In this document: piece by piece, positions 32,385 through 41,897 of the stretch
How the letters are laid out: each line of letters begins with the position of its first letter
Position numbering within the stretch: the first letter of the stretch is position 1
DNA from: Dysgonomonas sp. 25
GTDB lineage: Bacteria; Bacteroidota; Bacteroidia; Bacteroidales; Dysgonomonadaceae
Direction of reading: 5' to 3'
DNA length: 64,000 bases
Assembly (NCBI RefSeq): GCF_010501075.1
Contig: NZ_QVMN01000002.1
Coordinates: 248,001-312,000, forward strand
Notes under the pieces: generated by a model
What the model saw: the letters and a program-made list of their open reading frames with translations, nothing else
Database searches by the model: none
What the model was told of the DNA's origin: nothing
Translations under genes and position numbers: made by a program

Positions 32385-33968
32385 ATGAAAAAAACAATAT
32401 ATATACTATTATTTGCAGGCCTTGTGGCTATGAGTTCCTGCCTGGACGATCTTGACCAAACACCTCATATCGAGGATACTACCGAAAATGTATATAGTTC
32501 CGCTGCTAATTACAAATCCGTGCTGGCCAAACTCTATGCCGCCTTTTATACTGCAGGACAGGAAAAGGGAGGAAATAAGCCCGATCTGGATAGCAATAGC
32601 GGACAAGACTATATGCGCTGCTATTTCAATTTGCAGGAATGCGGCACCGATGAAATTGCTTCTACCTGGCTCGAAGGCGATAAAGTCTCCGATCTCACCT
32701 ATCTATCGTGGGATGCAAACGACCCGTGGGTATCGGATATGTATTATCGCATATTTTATAATATCTCGCTATGCAACGAATTTCTTCGCAATGCCGGGGA
32801 TGAACAAATAGCTAAGTTTACGGAAAGCGAACAGGCCGATATACGCCATTATCGTGCCGAAGCCCGTTTCCTGCGGGCATTAGCATACTATCATGCAATG
32901 GATCTCTTCCGCAATATCCCCTTTGTGACCGAAAACGATCCGGTAGGGACATTCATTCCGCCACGTTACGAAGCGAAGCAGGTATTTGAATTTATTGAAG
33001 CAGAGTTGACTCAGATTGATACTGATTTACTTTCCAGAGGTGACTGTGAATACGGGCGCGCACCTAAATCGGCTGCTTATGCATTATTAGCAAAAATGTT
33101 GCTGAATGCAAAAGTATATATCAATGAAGAGCGCTATACAGATTGTATTACGAATTGCAAAAAAGTGATTGCCGAAGGTTATACTCTCGAACCCGAATAC
33201 CAGAAACTATTTAATGCAGATAACCATAAACGCACGAATGAAATCATCTTTGCCTATGCTGTGGATGCGGAAAAGGCTGTTACATGGGGATCTACCACTT
33301 ACATCATATGTGGTGCTGTCGGCAACAGTTCCGATTATCAGAATCCGGGAGATTATGGTGTAACCAGCGGATGGGGCTCGTTCCGCGTGCGTGGCGATAT
33401 ACCTAAGCTTTTCAAGGCTGGAGACGAACGCGCTTTGTTTTTCACTACAGGGCAGACTCTTGAAGTAGATATCGTTGATGATCAAAGCAACGGCTATTTT
33501 GTAACCAAGTGGACTAACCTGACTGATGCGGGAGAGCAAGCTTCGAATACGGCTGAAGGAGGTGTAAATACCGATTTCCCTGTCTTTCGTCTGGCGGATA
33601 TATATCTGATGCTGGCTGAATCAGTAGCCCGCGGAGGTTCAGGAAGCTCTACAAGCGAAGCCTTGGGATATGTAAATGACCTACGCCAACGTGCTTTTGG
33701 AAGCGCATACGCAACTGTCGGCAAAGTGACTGAAAGCGAAATGTTGTTGCCCAATTTTTTCCTCAATGAACGGGCAATGGAATTATATTGGGAGTGTACC
33801 CGCCGTACCGACCTTATACGCTTCGGAAGCTTTACATCCTCAACATATCGCTGGGAATGGAAAGGTGGTGTGAGAAATGGTAAAGCTGTAGATGAGAAAT
33901 ATAATATCTACCCGATTCCAGCAACTGACCTTACGGCAAATCCGAATCTATACAATGAAAATTATTAA
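32385..33968 (+). CDS. SusD-type glycan-binding lipoprotein, galactan locus
   Basis: A surface lipoprotein of 527 residues that caps the SusC transporter and binds glycan. The lipobox is MSSC (Cys19), followed by acidic LDDLDQ. The alpha-helical TPR core carries RAEARFLRALAYYHAMDLFRNIPF (in pieces, around 155-180), and the C-terminal half has FRLADIYLMLAESVARGG and ERAMELYWECTRRTDLIRF, all typical of the RagB/SusD family. It is tightly linked to susC upstream and to the SusE-like gene downstream. Confidence 0.95.
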   Translation: MKKTIYILLFAGLVAMSSCLDDLDQTPHIEDTTENVYSSAANYKSVLAKLYAAFYTAGQEKGGNKPDLDSNSGQDYMRCYFNLQECGTDEIASTWLEGDKVSDLTYLSWDANDPWVSDMYYRIFYNISLCNEFLRNAGDEQIAKFTESEQADIRHYRAEARFLRALAYYHAMDLFRNIPFVTENDPVGTFIPPRYEAKQVFEFIEAELTQIDTDLLSRGDCEYGRAPKSAAYALLAKMLLNAKVYINEERYTDCITNCKKVIAEGYTLEPEYQKLFNADNHKRTNEIIFAYAVDAEKAVTWGSTTYIICGAVGNSSDYQNPGDYGVTSGWGSFRVRGDIPKLFKAGDERALFFTTGQTLEVDIVDDQSNGYFVTKWTNLTDAGEQASNTAEGGVNTDFPVFRLADIYLMLAESVARGGSGSSTSEALGYVNDLRQRAFGSAYATVGKVTESEMLLPNFFLNERAMELYWECTRRTDLIRFGSFTSSTYRWEWKGGVRNGKAVDEKYNIYPIPATDLTANPNLYNENY

Positions 33969-33989
33969 TTGACAAATAACTGTTTGCAT

Positions 33990-35714
33990 ATGAAAACAAT
34001 AAACAATATATATAAAACATTCTCGTGGCTGTTGGTCATGCTGATACTGATGACGGCCTGTAAAAATGATGGCGACACGATATATCTTTCCAGCACCGAA
34101 AGTAGCGATTTTGTTATTACCGAAAGTAATGTGAGACTATCAAAGGAAAATTCTACAGCTATTGTCCTTTCTTTAGCTTGGACTAAAAATTCATTTTTGG
34201 CTGTAAGCGATCCTTCAATGTCAACTACGGCAACTGTTTCTTATTATATCCAGATATCAACGACGAGCGATTTCAGCTCGAACATTATTGAAACTCTGGA
34301 CAATAATTTCTCGAAGGCATATACCGGAGCCGAACTTAATACAATCGCAAAAAATCTGGGAATAGAGCCGGACAATGAGACGCCTGTCTATTTCCGTATA
34401 AAGTCCGTTACCGGGGTAAATATGGATGGGCCTTACAGCGATGTGGAAACCGTGAATATAACCTCTTACCTGATAGATATGTCAGTCGGGTATGTACTCG
34501 ATACCGATAAAGTGGAAACAGGCACAACGCTTCATTCTCCGTCGATAGACGGTATATACACCGGCTTTATGGGAGCTTCGGGGTGGTCTAACTTCTATTT
34601 ACTCGAAGGGGATGGTACTATCTGGGGCAATGATGCTGTGAGTGGTACACCTTTCATTATGTCATCCGAAAATGATAATAACAAACGCTGGAATTTCTGG
34701 TTCCCTGGTGTTACAGGATGTTATTATACCGAAGTGAATACAAATATGAAACAATGGTCGGCTCTGTTGCTTCCTTCATTGACTGCAAGTGGAGATATCA
34801 ATGCCGAAATGACTTTCGACCGTCCTAATGTAAGATGGACTACCACTTTTAACGCAACAGTGGCTGCAACATTGAATGTGAAATTGAATACTGTTGGCAA
34901 ACAATATGATTATTCAACAGGAACAGATGATAATGCAGCAAAAATTACCCCGGTTGCCTTTGCACAGGAGGGACAAAATATAGTATTTGCACCTCAAGCC
35001 GGAGATATAACAGTGACAGTGCCCGAAGCAGGGACTTATACACTGGTAGTAGACCTGAAGCAGCCGGGAGCATGGACATGTACAGTTGTAAGTGGATCGG
35101 AAGAGCCTGATCCTGTGATTCAAAACCTCTATCTGCCGGGAATAGATGATGGTATAAGCGGAAGTTGGACTTTCGATAATTACATGAAGCTCTACGATGA
35201 AGATGAACTGAATTATGCAGGTGTATTCAATGTCAACTCGCTATGGGGATATAGTATCAATATAGAAGAAGATAATTGGGACGATAAATATACAATGGTA
35301 GAAGGTGGAACAGCATATGCAGGCTCATTAGAATTCAAGGGGCAGAACAACGTTGCAGCTCCTACAGCCGGACTATATTTGATAGAAGCCTCTTTGATTC
35401 AGTTTACCTATAACCTTACAGCAGTGGGAAATCAGGTTTATGTAGTAGGATTGCATGACGTATGGGATTTCAATACTCCATTAGCTGCAACATCTACACC
35501 GGGAGTATATGAAGGGCAAGTTGCAATCAACAGCGCCTCGTCGTGGGGTTTTGCCATCCATCTGGTAAACGGCGACTGGGATCGTAAATTTGGCGGTTCG
35601 GAAGGCAAGTTGTATTACCGCGGAGATAATATAAAAGACGATGCCTCACTTTCCGCAGGTACCTACTTGGTGAAGGTAGACCTTATCAATGAAACATATA
35701 GTATCACTCAATAA
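33990..35714 (+). CDS. SusE-like surface glycan-binding lipoprotein, galactan locus
   Basis: A binding protein without catalytic signature, 574 residues. I start at the ATG at 33990, where MKTINNIYK leads into a lipobox LMTAC (Cys24); an upstream TTG in frame overlaps nothing useful. The N-terminal part (about 35-165) is a SusE-type fibronectin-like domain (ESNVRLSKENSTAIVLSLAW). The C-terminal repeats (about 375-574) resemble the SusF/SusE starch-binding modules, with two similar units starting NLYLPGIDDGISGSW and QVYVVGLHDVWDFNT. By position it corresponds to the SGBP of known galactan loci. Ligand presumed beta-1,4-galactan. Confidence 0.85.
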   Translation: MKTINNIYKTFSWLLVMLILMTACKNDGDTIYLSSTESSDFVITESNVRLSKENSTAIVLSLAWTKNSFLAVSDPSMSTTATVSYYIQISTTSDFSSNIIETLDNNFSKAYTGAELNTIAKNLGIEPDNETPVYFRIKSVTGVNMDGPYSDVETVNITSYLIDMSVGYVLDTDKVETGTTLHSPSIDGIYTGFMGASGWSNFYLLEGDGTIWGNDAVSGTPFIMSSENDNNKRWNFWFPGVTGCYYTEVNTNMKQWSALLLPSLTASGDINAEMTFDRPNVRWTTTFNATVAATLNVKLNTVGKQYDYSTGTDDNAAKITPVAFAQEGQNIVFAPQAGDITVTVPEAGTYTLVVDLKQPGAWTCTVVSGSEEPDPVIQNLYLPGIDDGISGSWTFDNYMKLYDEDELNYAGVFNVNSLWGYSINIEEDNWDDKYTMVEGGTAYAGSLEFKGQNNVAAPTAGLYLIEASLIQFTYNLTAVGNQVYVVGLHDVWDFNTPLAATSTPGVYEGQVAINSASSWGFAIHLVNGDWDRKFGGSEGKLYYRGDNIKDDASLSAGTYLVKVDLINETYSITQ

Positions 35715-35718
35715 CAGA

Positions 35719-36765
35719 ATGGCCATGAAACTGAAAAATAGTATATTAGCAATAGTAATAGCTTTATTTGCATTTACATCGTGTAGTGATGATGACAAGC
35801 CTACATTTCCCGATCCACCTGTGGTTGAATACGATATGACCGGTTTTGCAAAAGGCGCGGATGTGAGCTGGCTCACCGAAATGGAGAAAGCCGGCAAGAA
35901 ATTCTATAATTCTGATAATGAAGAAATGGAATGCCTGACTTTGTTGCGCGATCTTGGATTTAACTCCGTACGCTTACGCGTATGGGTTGATCCGGCTGAT
36001 GGTTGGTGCAATACCAGCGATATGCTTGTAAAAGCATGGAGGGCAAAAAATCTGGGTATGCGTGTTATGGTTGACTTCCATTATAGTGATAGCTGGGCCG
36101 ATCCGGGGCAACAAACCAAACCTGCGGCATGGGCAGACCTTAGCTTTGAAGACTTGAAAAAAGCGTTGGCAGATCATACAACAGAAGTGCTCGCAGCATT
36201 GAAAGGGATAGGTGTTACTCCCGAGTGGGTACAAATAGGTAACGAAACCATGAACGGTATGCTTTGGGAAGATGGCAGCTTGCTGGCGAATGTGAGGAAT
36301 TATGCGGAGTTGAACAATGCCGGATATGATGCCACCAAAGCTATCTTTCCGGATGCTAAGGTAATCATTCACCTCGACCGCGGACATCGGAATGACATGT
36401 ACCGTCCGCGTTTCGATGCCCTGAAAAATAATAATGCCAAGTGGGATGTAATCGGCATGTCGCTTTACCCGACCGAGAATAATTGGGAAACGCTCGTAAA
36501 CGATTGCTATAATAATATGCTGGATATGGTAGAACGCTACGGTTCGGATGTAATGATATGCGAAATAGGAATGGACTGGGATCAGGCCGAAGCTTCTAAA
36601 TCGATGCTCACTGCATTGATCGGGAAAACCAAGGCTGTGCCCGACGGAAAAGGCTTGGGCGTTTTCTATTGGGAGCCGCAATCGTATGGCAGTTGGAATG
36701 GTTATACCAAAGGAGCCTTTGACGAATCGGGAAAACCGACTGTAGCTCTCGATGCTTTCAAATAA
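35719..36765 (+). CDS. GH53 endo-beta-1,4-galactanase, surface lipoprotein
   Basis: Cuts beta-1,4-galactan, the side chains of rhamnogalacturonan I. It has 348 residues with a lipobox FTSC (Cys22) followed by SDDDK, a strong surface-export signal in Bacteroidota. The TIM barrel shows FAKGADVSW, NSVRLRVWVDP, VQIGNETMNGML with Glu176 as acid/base, and MICEIGMDWD with Glu282 as nucleophile. The start is the ATG at 35719, four bases after the SusE-like stop; an ATG at 35725 is equally possible. An earlier in-frame start would overlap the previous gene. Surface location makes it the first cutting enzyme of the locus. Confidence 0.95.
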   Translation: MAMKLKNSILAIVIALFAFTSCSDDDKPTFPDPPVVEYDMTGFAKGADVSWLTEMEKAGKKFYNSDNEEMECLTLLRDLGFNSVRLRVWVDPADGWCNTSDMLVKAWRAKNLGMRVMVDFHYSDSWADPGQQTKPAAWADLSFEDLKKALADHTTEVLAALKGIGVTPEWVQIGNETMNGMLWEDGSLLANVRNYAELNNAGYDATKAIFPDAKVIIHLDRGHRNDMYRPRFDALKNNNAKWDVIGMSLYPTENNWETLVNDCYNNMLDMVERYGSDVMICEIGMDWDQAEASKSMLTALIGKTKAVPDGKGLGVFYWEPQSYGSWNGYTKGAFDESGKPTVALDAFK

Positions 36766-36928
36766 CATTTATCAGTAATTGCAGGGGCTATTTGCTTATC
36801 AGCAGTAAAAAGAAACTAAATAAGGCGACACGGGAAAAGACGGAAAAGTGTTACTTTTACATACGCTTCGCTCCTGTGATTGTTAATTGTCACTTTTTCT
36901 TCTCTGTAGAATAATTAAATAATTATAT

Positions 36929-39385
36929 ATGAAATATTTAAGATATATATTCTTTTTGACGACTTTTTTCTGTTTTGCTACAACTTACTCCCAATCTGTC
37001 AGAGATGAATTTCTGATAGAGAAGAATTGGAAATTCAGTAAAGGAGATTTTCCGGATGCAAAAAATAATCATTACAATGACACAAACTGGGAAACAGTCA
37101 CGGTCCCTCACGATTGGGCTATATATGGACCTTTCGACAGGAAATATGATTTGCAGGAAGTCGCTGTTACACAGAACGGAGAGACAGTAGCAACGGTTAA
37201 AACCGGACGTACGGGGGGACTGCCTTACATAGGCATCGGCTGGTACAGGAATACATTTGATGTAAGTAACTTCTCGAAGGCAAATAACCGGGTGACGCTT
37301 CTGTTCGATGGGGCGATGAGCGAAGCACGGGTATATGTGAACGGTAAGGAAGCCGTTTTCTGGCCTTTCGGTTATAATTCTTTCCATTGCGATGTGACGG
37401 ATTTGCTGAATGCCGATGGAAAAGCTAACACGCTTGCCGTACGGCTCGAAAATAAACCTGAATCTTCGCGTTGGTATCCGGGGGCAGGGCTCTACAGGAA
37501 TGTACATGTCGTTGTAACAAAAGATATCCATGTCCCGGTTTGGGGAACATATATTACAACACCCTTTGTCTCCAAAGAGTATGCTTCGGTTAATCTGAAG
37601 ACAGAAATTGAAAATAGTAATGGGGCGGATGTGAGAATAGTGACCGAAATTCGCGATGCGGATAATAAAGTAGTATCAACAAAGGATAATACACAGAAGA
37701 TAAATCACGGAAAACCTTTCGAACAAAACTTTATTGTAGACAATCCTCAATTATGGTCGCCGGAAAGCCCTTATCTATATCATGCCGTTTCAAGCATATA
37801 TATCAAAGATCAGCTGGTCGATGAATATACTACCCGTTTTGGTATCAGGGATATAAAACTGATCGCCGATAAAGGCTTCTTTCTGAACGGAGAGCGCCGG
37901 AAATTTCAGGGAGTGTGTAACCATCATGATTTAGGGCCTTTGGGCGCTGCTATCAATGTTGCGGCATTGCGCCGTCAACTTACCATGCTTAAAGACATGG
38001 GGTGCGATGCCATCCGCACGGCACATAATATGCCGGCTCCCGAACTGGTAGAGTTGTGCGACGAAATGGGTTTTATGATGATGGTAGAGCCTTTCGATGA
38101 ATGGGATATTGCTAAATGTAAGAATGGTTATCATCGCTTTTTTGGTGAGTGGGCAGAGAAAGATATGGTAAATATGCTTCGCAACTATCGCAACAATGCC
38201 AGTGTAGTGATGTGGAGCATCGGCAACGAAGTTCCTACCCAATGTAGCGATGAGGGATATAAGGTTGCTTCATTCCTGCAGGACATTTGTCACCGGGAAG
38301 ATCCTACCCGTCCTGTGACCTGCGGCATGGATCAGGTTACATGCGTATTGAATAACGGCTTTGCTGCAATGATTGATGTGCCGGGCTTAAATTACCGGGC
38401 GCACCGCTATCAGGAAACATATGAGAAATTACCTCAAAATCTGGTATTAGGCTCCGAAACTTCATCTACCGTTAGTTCGCGTGGTGTATATAAATTCCCT
38501 GTGGAGAAGAAAGCCGATGCTGTATATGATGACCATCAATCGTCGTCGTACGACCTCGAATATTGTTCCTGGTCTAATATCCCTGACGAAGATTTTGCGT
38601 TGGCTGACGATTATAACTGGACAATGGGGCAATTCGTCTGGACAGGATTTGATTATCTGGGAGAGCCATCTCCTTACGATACCGATTCATGGCCAAACCA
38701 TAGTTCTATGTTTGGAATTATCGACTTGGCAAGTATTCCCAAAGACCGGTATTACTTGTACAGAAGTGTATGGAATAAAAATGAAAATACATTACATATC
38801 CTTCCTCACTGGAACTGGAAAGGCCGTGAGGGACAAAAGACACCAGTTTTTGTTTATACCAATTATCCTTCGGCCGAGCTTTTCATCAATGGAAAAAGTT
38901 ATGGCAAGCAGACTAAGAATAATTCAACATTACTCAACCGCTATCGCTTGATGTGGATGGATGCTATATATGAGCCGGGCGAAGTAAAGGTAGTTGCATA
39001 TAACGAGCAGGGAGTAGCTGTGATGGAAAAAACGGTTCGCACAGCAGGCAAACCTCATCATATCGAATTAGTGGCGGATCGCACACAGCTATCGGCTGAT
39101 GGAAAGGATTTGGCATACATCAACGTGCGTGTTGTGGATAAGGATGGAAATCTTTGTCCCGATGATCAGCGTATGATTACTTTCTCTGTAAAGGGTAACG
39201 GTAAATATAGAGCTTCGGCAAACGGAGATGCTACAAGCCTCGATTTGTTCCATCTGCCGCAAATGCCTGTTTTCAACGGACAGCTGACGTCGATAGTACA
39301 AGCAGGGGAAAATGGTGGCAAAATTGTTTTTGAGGCAAAGGCTAAAGGCCTTAAAGCCGGAGTAATTGCGATAGAGGTAAAATAA
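36929..39385 (+). CDS. GH2 beta-galactosidase, exported
   Basis: Removes terminal beta-galactose from oligosaccharides in the periplasm. It has 818 residues with a signal peptide (about 1-21, TYSQS). Domain order: sugar-binding jelly roll (about 25-200), Ig-like (about 205-305), TIM barrel (about 310-610) with MWSIGNEVPT (Glu434, acid/base) and LGSETSSTVS (Glu510, nucleophile), then DUF4982-like and Glyco_hydro2_C5-like C-terminal domains (HHIELVADRTQLSADGKD). A 163-base gap separates it from GH53, longer than others in the operon, so a second promoter or processing site is possible there. It is the counterpart of the GH2 in the Bacteroides galactan locus. Confidence 0.93.
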   Translation: MKYLRYIFFLTTFFCFATTYSQSVRDEFLIEKNWKFSKGDFPDAKNNHYNDTNWETVTVPHDWAIYGPFDRKYDLQEVAVTQNGETVATVKTGRTGGLPYIGIGWYRNTFDVSNFSKANNRVTLLFDGAMSEARVYVNGKEAVFWPFGYNSFHCDVTDLLNADGKANTLAVRLENKPESSRWYPGAGLYRNVHVVVTKDIHVPVWGTYITTPFVSKEYASVNLKTEIENSNGADVRIVTEIRDADNKVVSTKDNTQKINHGKPFEQNFIVDNPQLWSPESPYLYHAVSSIYIKDQLVDEYTTRFGIRDIKLIADKGFFLNGERRKFQGVCNHHDLGPLGAAINVAALRRQLTMLKDMGCDAIRTAHNMPAPELVELCDEMGFMMMVEPFDEWDIAKCKNGYHRFFGEWAEKDMVNMLRNYRNNASVVMWSIGNEVPTQCSDEGYKVASFLQDICHREDPTRPVTCGMDQVTCVLNNGFAAMIDVPGLNYRAHRYQETYEKLPQNLVLGSETSSTVSSRGVYKFPVEKKADAVYDDHQSSSYDLEYCSWSNIPDEDFALADDYNWTMGQFVWTGFDYLGEPSPYDTDSWPNHSSMFGIIDLASIPKDRYYLYRSVWNKNENTLHILPHWNWKGREGQKTPVFVYTNYPSAELFINGKSYGKQTKNNSTLLNRYRLMWMDAIYEPGEVKVVAYNEQGVAVMEKTVRTAGKPHHIELVADRTQLSADGKDLAYINVRVVDKDGNLCPDDQRMITFSVKGNGKYRASANGDATSLDLFHLPQMPVFNGQLTSIVQAGENGGKIVFEAKAKGLKAGVIAIEVK

Positions 39386-39397
39386 TGAGATTATTAT

Positions 39398-41728
39398 ATG
39401 AAAAAACTAATATTTCTAATTTGCATTATATTTATATTCCTTTCCGGCTGCGAATCCAAAGGAACATTCGAAGCCGGTGATAAAGCCTTCTTGCTGAACG
39501 GCGAACCCTTTGTCGTTAAGGCTGCTGAACTCCATTACCCCCGTATCCCCAAAGAATATTGGGAACATCGGATACAAGCCGCAAAAGCATTGGGCATGAA
39601 TACCATCTGCCTGTATGTATTCTGGAACTATCACGAACCCGAAGAAGGCAAGTATGATTTCTCGGGACAGAAAGATATAGCCGCCTTCTGCAAACTGGCA
39701 CAAAAACACGATATGTATGTCATTGTCCGTCCCGGACCGTATGTATGCGCCGAATGGGAAATGGGCGGCCTGCCTTGGTGGCTGTTGAAGAAGAAAGATA
39801 TAAAACTTCGTGAGCAAGACCCATATTATATGGAACGCACCAAACTGTTTATGAACGAGGTTGGTAAGCAGCTTGCAGACTTGCAGATAACCAAGGGTGG
39901 GAACATCATTATGGTGCAGGTGGAAAATGAATATGGCTCTTTCGGCACAGACAAACCGTATGTTGCTGCCATTCGCGATATAGTAAAAGAAGCCGGATTC
40001 ACGGATGTGCCTTTATTCCAATGCGATTGGAACTCGAACTTTGAAAATAATGCACTGGAAGATTTAGTGTGGACTATCAACTTTGGGACAGGAGCCAATA
40101 TCGATGACCAGTTCAGCCGGTTACAGGAACTTCGCCCCAATACTCCGCTCATGTGCAGTGAATTTTGGTCGGGATGGTTCGACCATTGGGGGGCAAAACA
40201 CGAAACACGCAGTGCCGAGGCCTTGGTGGGCGGCATGAAAGAAATGCTTGACCGCAATATCTCTTTCAGCCTGTATATGACGCACGGAGGAACCAGCTTC
40301 GGGCATTGGGGTGGTGCCAATTTTCCTAACTTTTCACCGACCTGTACATCTTACGATTATGATGCGCCGATAGGTGAATCGGGAAACATTACACCCAAAT
40401 ATCACGAAGTACGCAATCTATTAAAAAATTACTTGCCGGAAGGGCAAACCTTGCCGGAAATCCCGGATTCGATACCGACAATAGCCATCCCGGCTTTCGA
40501 ACTGACCGAAATCGCTCCATTGTTTGACAATTTGCCTGATGCCAAGGAAAGCGAAACAATCCAATCGATGGAATTTTTCGATCAGGGTTGGGGTAGTATC
40601 CTCTACCGGACAAAGCTCGAAGCTTCTGATGAAGAACAAACCCTGATAATAACCGAAGCCCACGACTGGACACAGGTATTCCTGAATGGCGAACGGATAG
40701 CTACTCTCAGCCGCCTGAAAGGTGAGGGAACAGTAAAACTACCTCCGGTAAAAGACGGGGCGCAACTCGACATTCTGGTGGAAGCTATGGGACGTATGAA
40801 CTTCGGAAAAGGTATCTATGACTGGAAAGGGATTACAGAAAAAGTGGAGGTACAAACAAGAACCGAGACAACCGAATTGAAGAACTGGCAGGTATATAAT
40901 ATCCCTGTGGATTATGAATTTGCCAAGAATAAGCAATACAAGAGAGAACCGAATATCGCAAAGTTTCCGGCATATTACAGAGGCACATTTACGCTCGACA
41001 AGGTTGGAGATACATTCTTCGACATGACTAATTGGTCTAAAGGTCTGGTTTGGGTAAATGGTTATGCCATCGGGCGTTTCTGGGAGATAGGTCCACAACA
41101 GACATTGTATATGCCGGGGTGCTGGCTCAAGAAAGGAGAGAATGAGATAATCATACTTGATATGATTTCTCCTGAAAAGCCGAAAACGGAAGGATTGAGG
41201 AAACCAATACTCGACGTATTAAGAGGCAATGGGGCGTATGCGCATCGTAAGTTGGGAGAAAACCTAAATCTGACAGGCGAAACACCAGTATATAAAGGAG
41301 CATTCAAGCCGGGCAACGGCTGGCAACATATCAAGTTTGGTAAAACTGTCGATACCCGTTTCTTCTGTATCGAAGCATTGAACTCGCACGGAGGGGATGA
41401 TTACGCATCGATGGCTGAACTGGAACTGTTAGGTGAAGATGGTAAACCTATATCGCGCCAGCATTGGAAAGTGGTTTATGCCGATAGCGAAGAGTTGGAT
41501 GAGGCTAATAATATAGCAACCAATGTATTCGACTTACAGGAATCCACTTTCTGGCATACCAATTATTCGACCACAAAAGCTAAATATCCTCATCAATTGG
41601 TCATCGATTTGGGGGAAGACAAGAAAATCACAGGATTCTCTTATCTGCCACGGGCAGAAGCAAACAAGCCGGGAATGATTAAGGATTTTAAGGTATATGT
41701 TAAGATGTCATCATTTAAAGTCAAATGA
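39398..41728 (+). CDS. GH35 beta-galactosidase lipoprotein with discoidin-like C-terminus
   Basis: A second exo-beta-galactosidase, 776 residues, lipobox LSGC (Cys18). The TIM barrel (about 25-340) shows ELHYPRIPKEYWEHRI, VRPGPYVCAEWEMGGLPWWL, VQVENEYGSFG (Glu178, acid/base) and LMCSEFWSGWFDHWG (Glu255, nucleophile). Beta-galactosidase jelly-roll domains follow (about 390-610). The C-terminal part (about 635-770) resembles an F5/8 type C or NPCBM module and may bind galactose. It lies 12 bases after GH2 and closes the galactan operon at a strong terminator. Having both GH2 and GH35 suggests different linkages or positions in the substrate. Confidence 0.94.
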   Translation: MKKLIFLICIIFIFLSGCESKGTFEAGDKAFLLNGEPFVVKAAELHYPRIPKEYWEHRIQAAKALGMNTICLYVFWNYHEPEEGKYDFSGQKDIAAFCKLAQKHDMYVIVRPGPYVCAEWEMGGLPWWLLKKKDIKLREQDPYYMERTKLFMNEVGKQLADLQITKGGNIIMVQVENEYGSFGTDKPYVAAIRDIVKEAGFTDVPLFQCDWNSNFENNALEDLVWTINFGTGANIDDQFSRLQELRPNTPLMCSEFWSGWFDHWGAKHETRSAEALVGGMKEMLDRNISFSLYMTHGGTSFGHWGGANFPNFSPTCTSYDYDAPIGESGNITPKYHEVRNLLKNYLPEGQTLPEIPDSIPTIAIPAFELTEIAPLFDNLPDAKESETIQSMEFFDQGWGSILYRTKLEASDEEQTLIITEAHDWTQVFLNGERIATLSRLKGEGTVKLPPVKDGAQLDILVEAMGRMNFGKGIYDWKGITEKVEVQTRTETTELKNWQVYNIPVDYEFAKNKQYKREPNIAKFPAYYRGTFTLDKVGDTFFDMTNWSKGLVWVNGYAIGRFWEIGPQQTLYMPGCWLKKGENEIIILDMISPEKPKTEGLRKPILDVLRGNGAYAHRKLGENLNLTGETPVYKGAFKPGNGWQHIKFGKTVDTRFFCIEALNSHGGDDYASMAELELLGEDGKPISRQHWKVVYADSEELDEANNIATNVFDLQESTFWHTNYSTTKAKYPHQLVIDLGEDKKITGFSYLPRAEANKPGMIKDFKVYVKMSSFKVK

Positions 41729-41766
41729 TATGTCTTAACGAAGTCTCCTTTGAAATACGAGACAAT

Positions 41767-41803
41767 AAAAAAGTCTTCTAAATAATGTTTAGAAGACTTT
41801 TTT
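41767..41803. terminator. Bidirectional intrinsic terminator between GH35 and HTCS2
   Basis: A perfect 16-bp stem (AAAAAAGTCTTCTAAA and its complement) around TAATG. The A-run and T-run make it work in both directions, which fits the two convergent genes that flank it (GH35 ends at 41728, HTCS2 at 41898). Confidence 0.92.
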
Positions 41804-41897
41804 GTGTCTTTTAGAAGGGTCTTTTTAATTCTGTTCCTCAAGTGAACCTCCTGCAACTGTTCTCGAACCAATTTATAGAGGATATGAGTAAATTATA

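Noticed and set aside
36766-36928. Terminator between GH53 and GH2
   Set aside because: An AAAAGTG/CACTTTT pairing exists, but the loop would be near 50 bases; not convincing as an intrinsic terminator.
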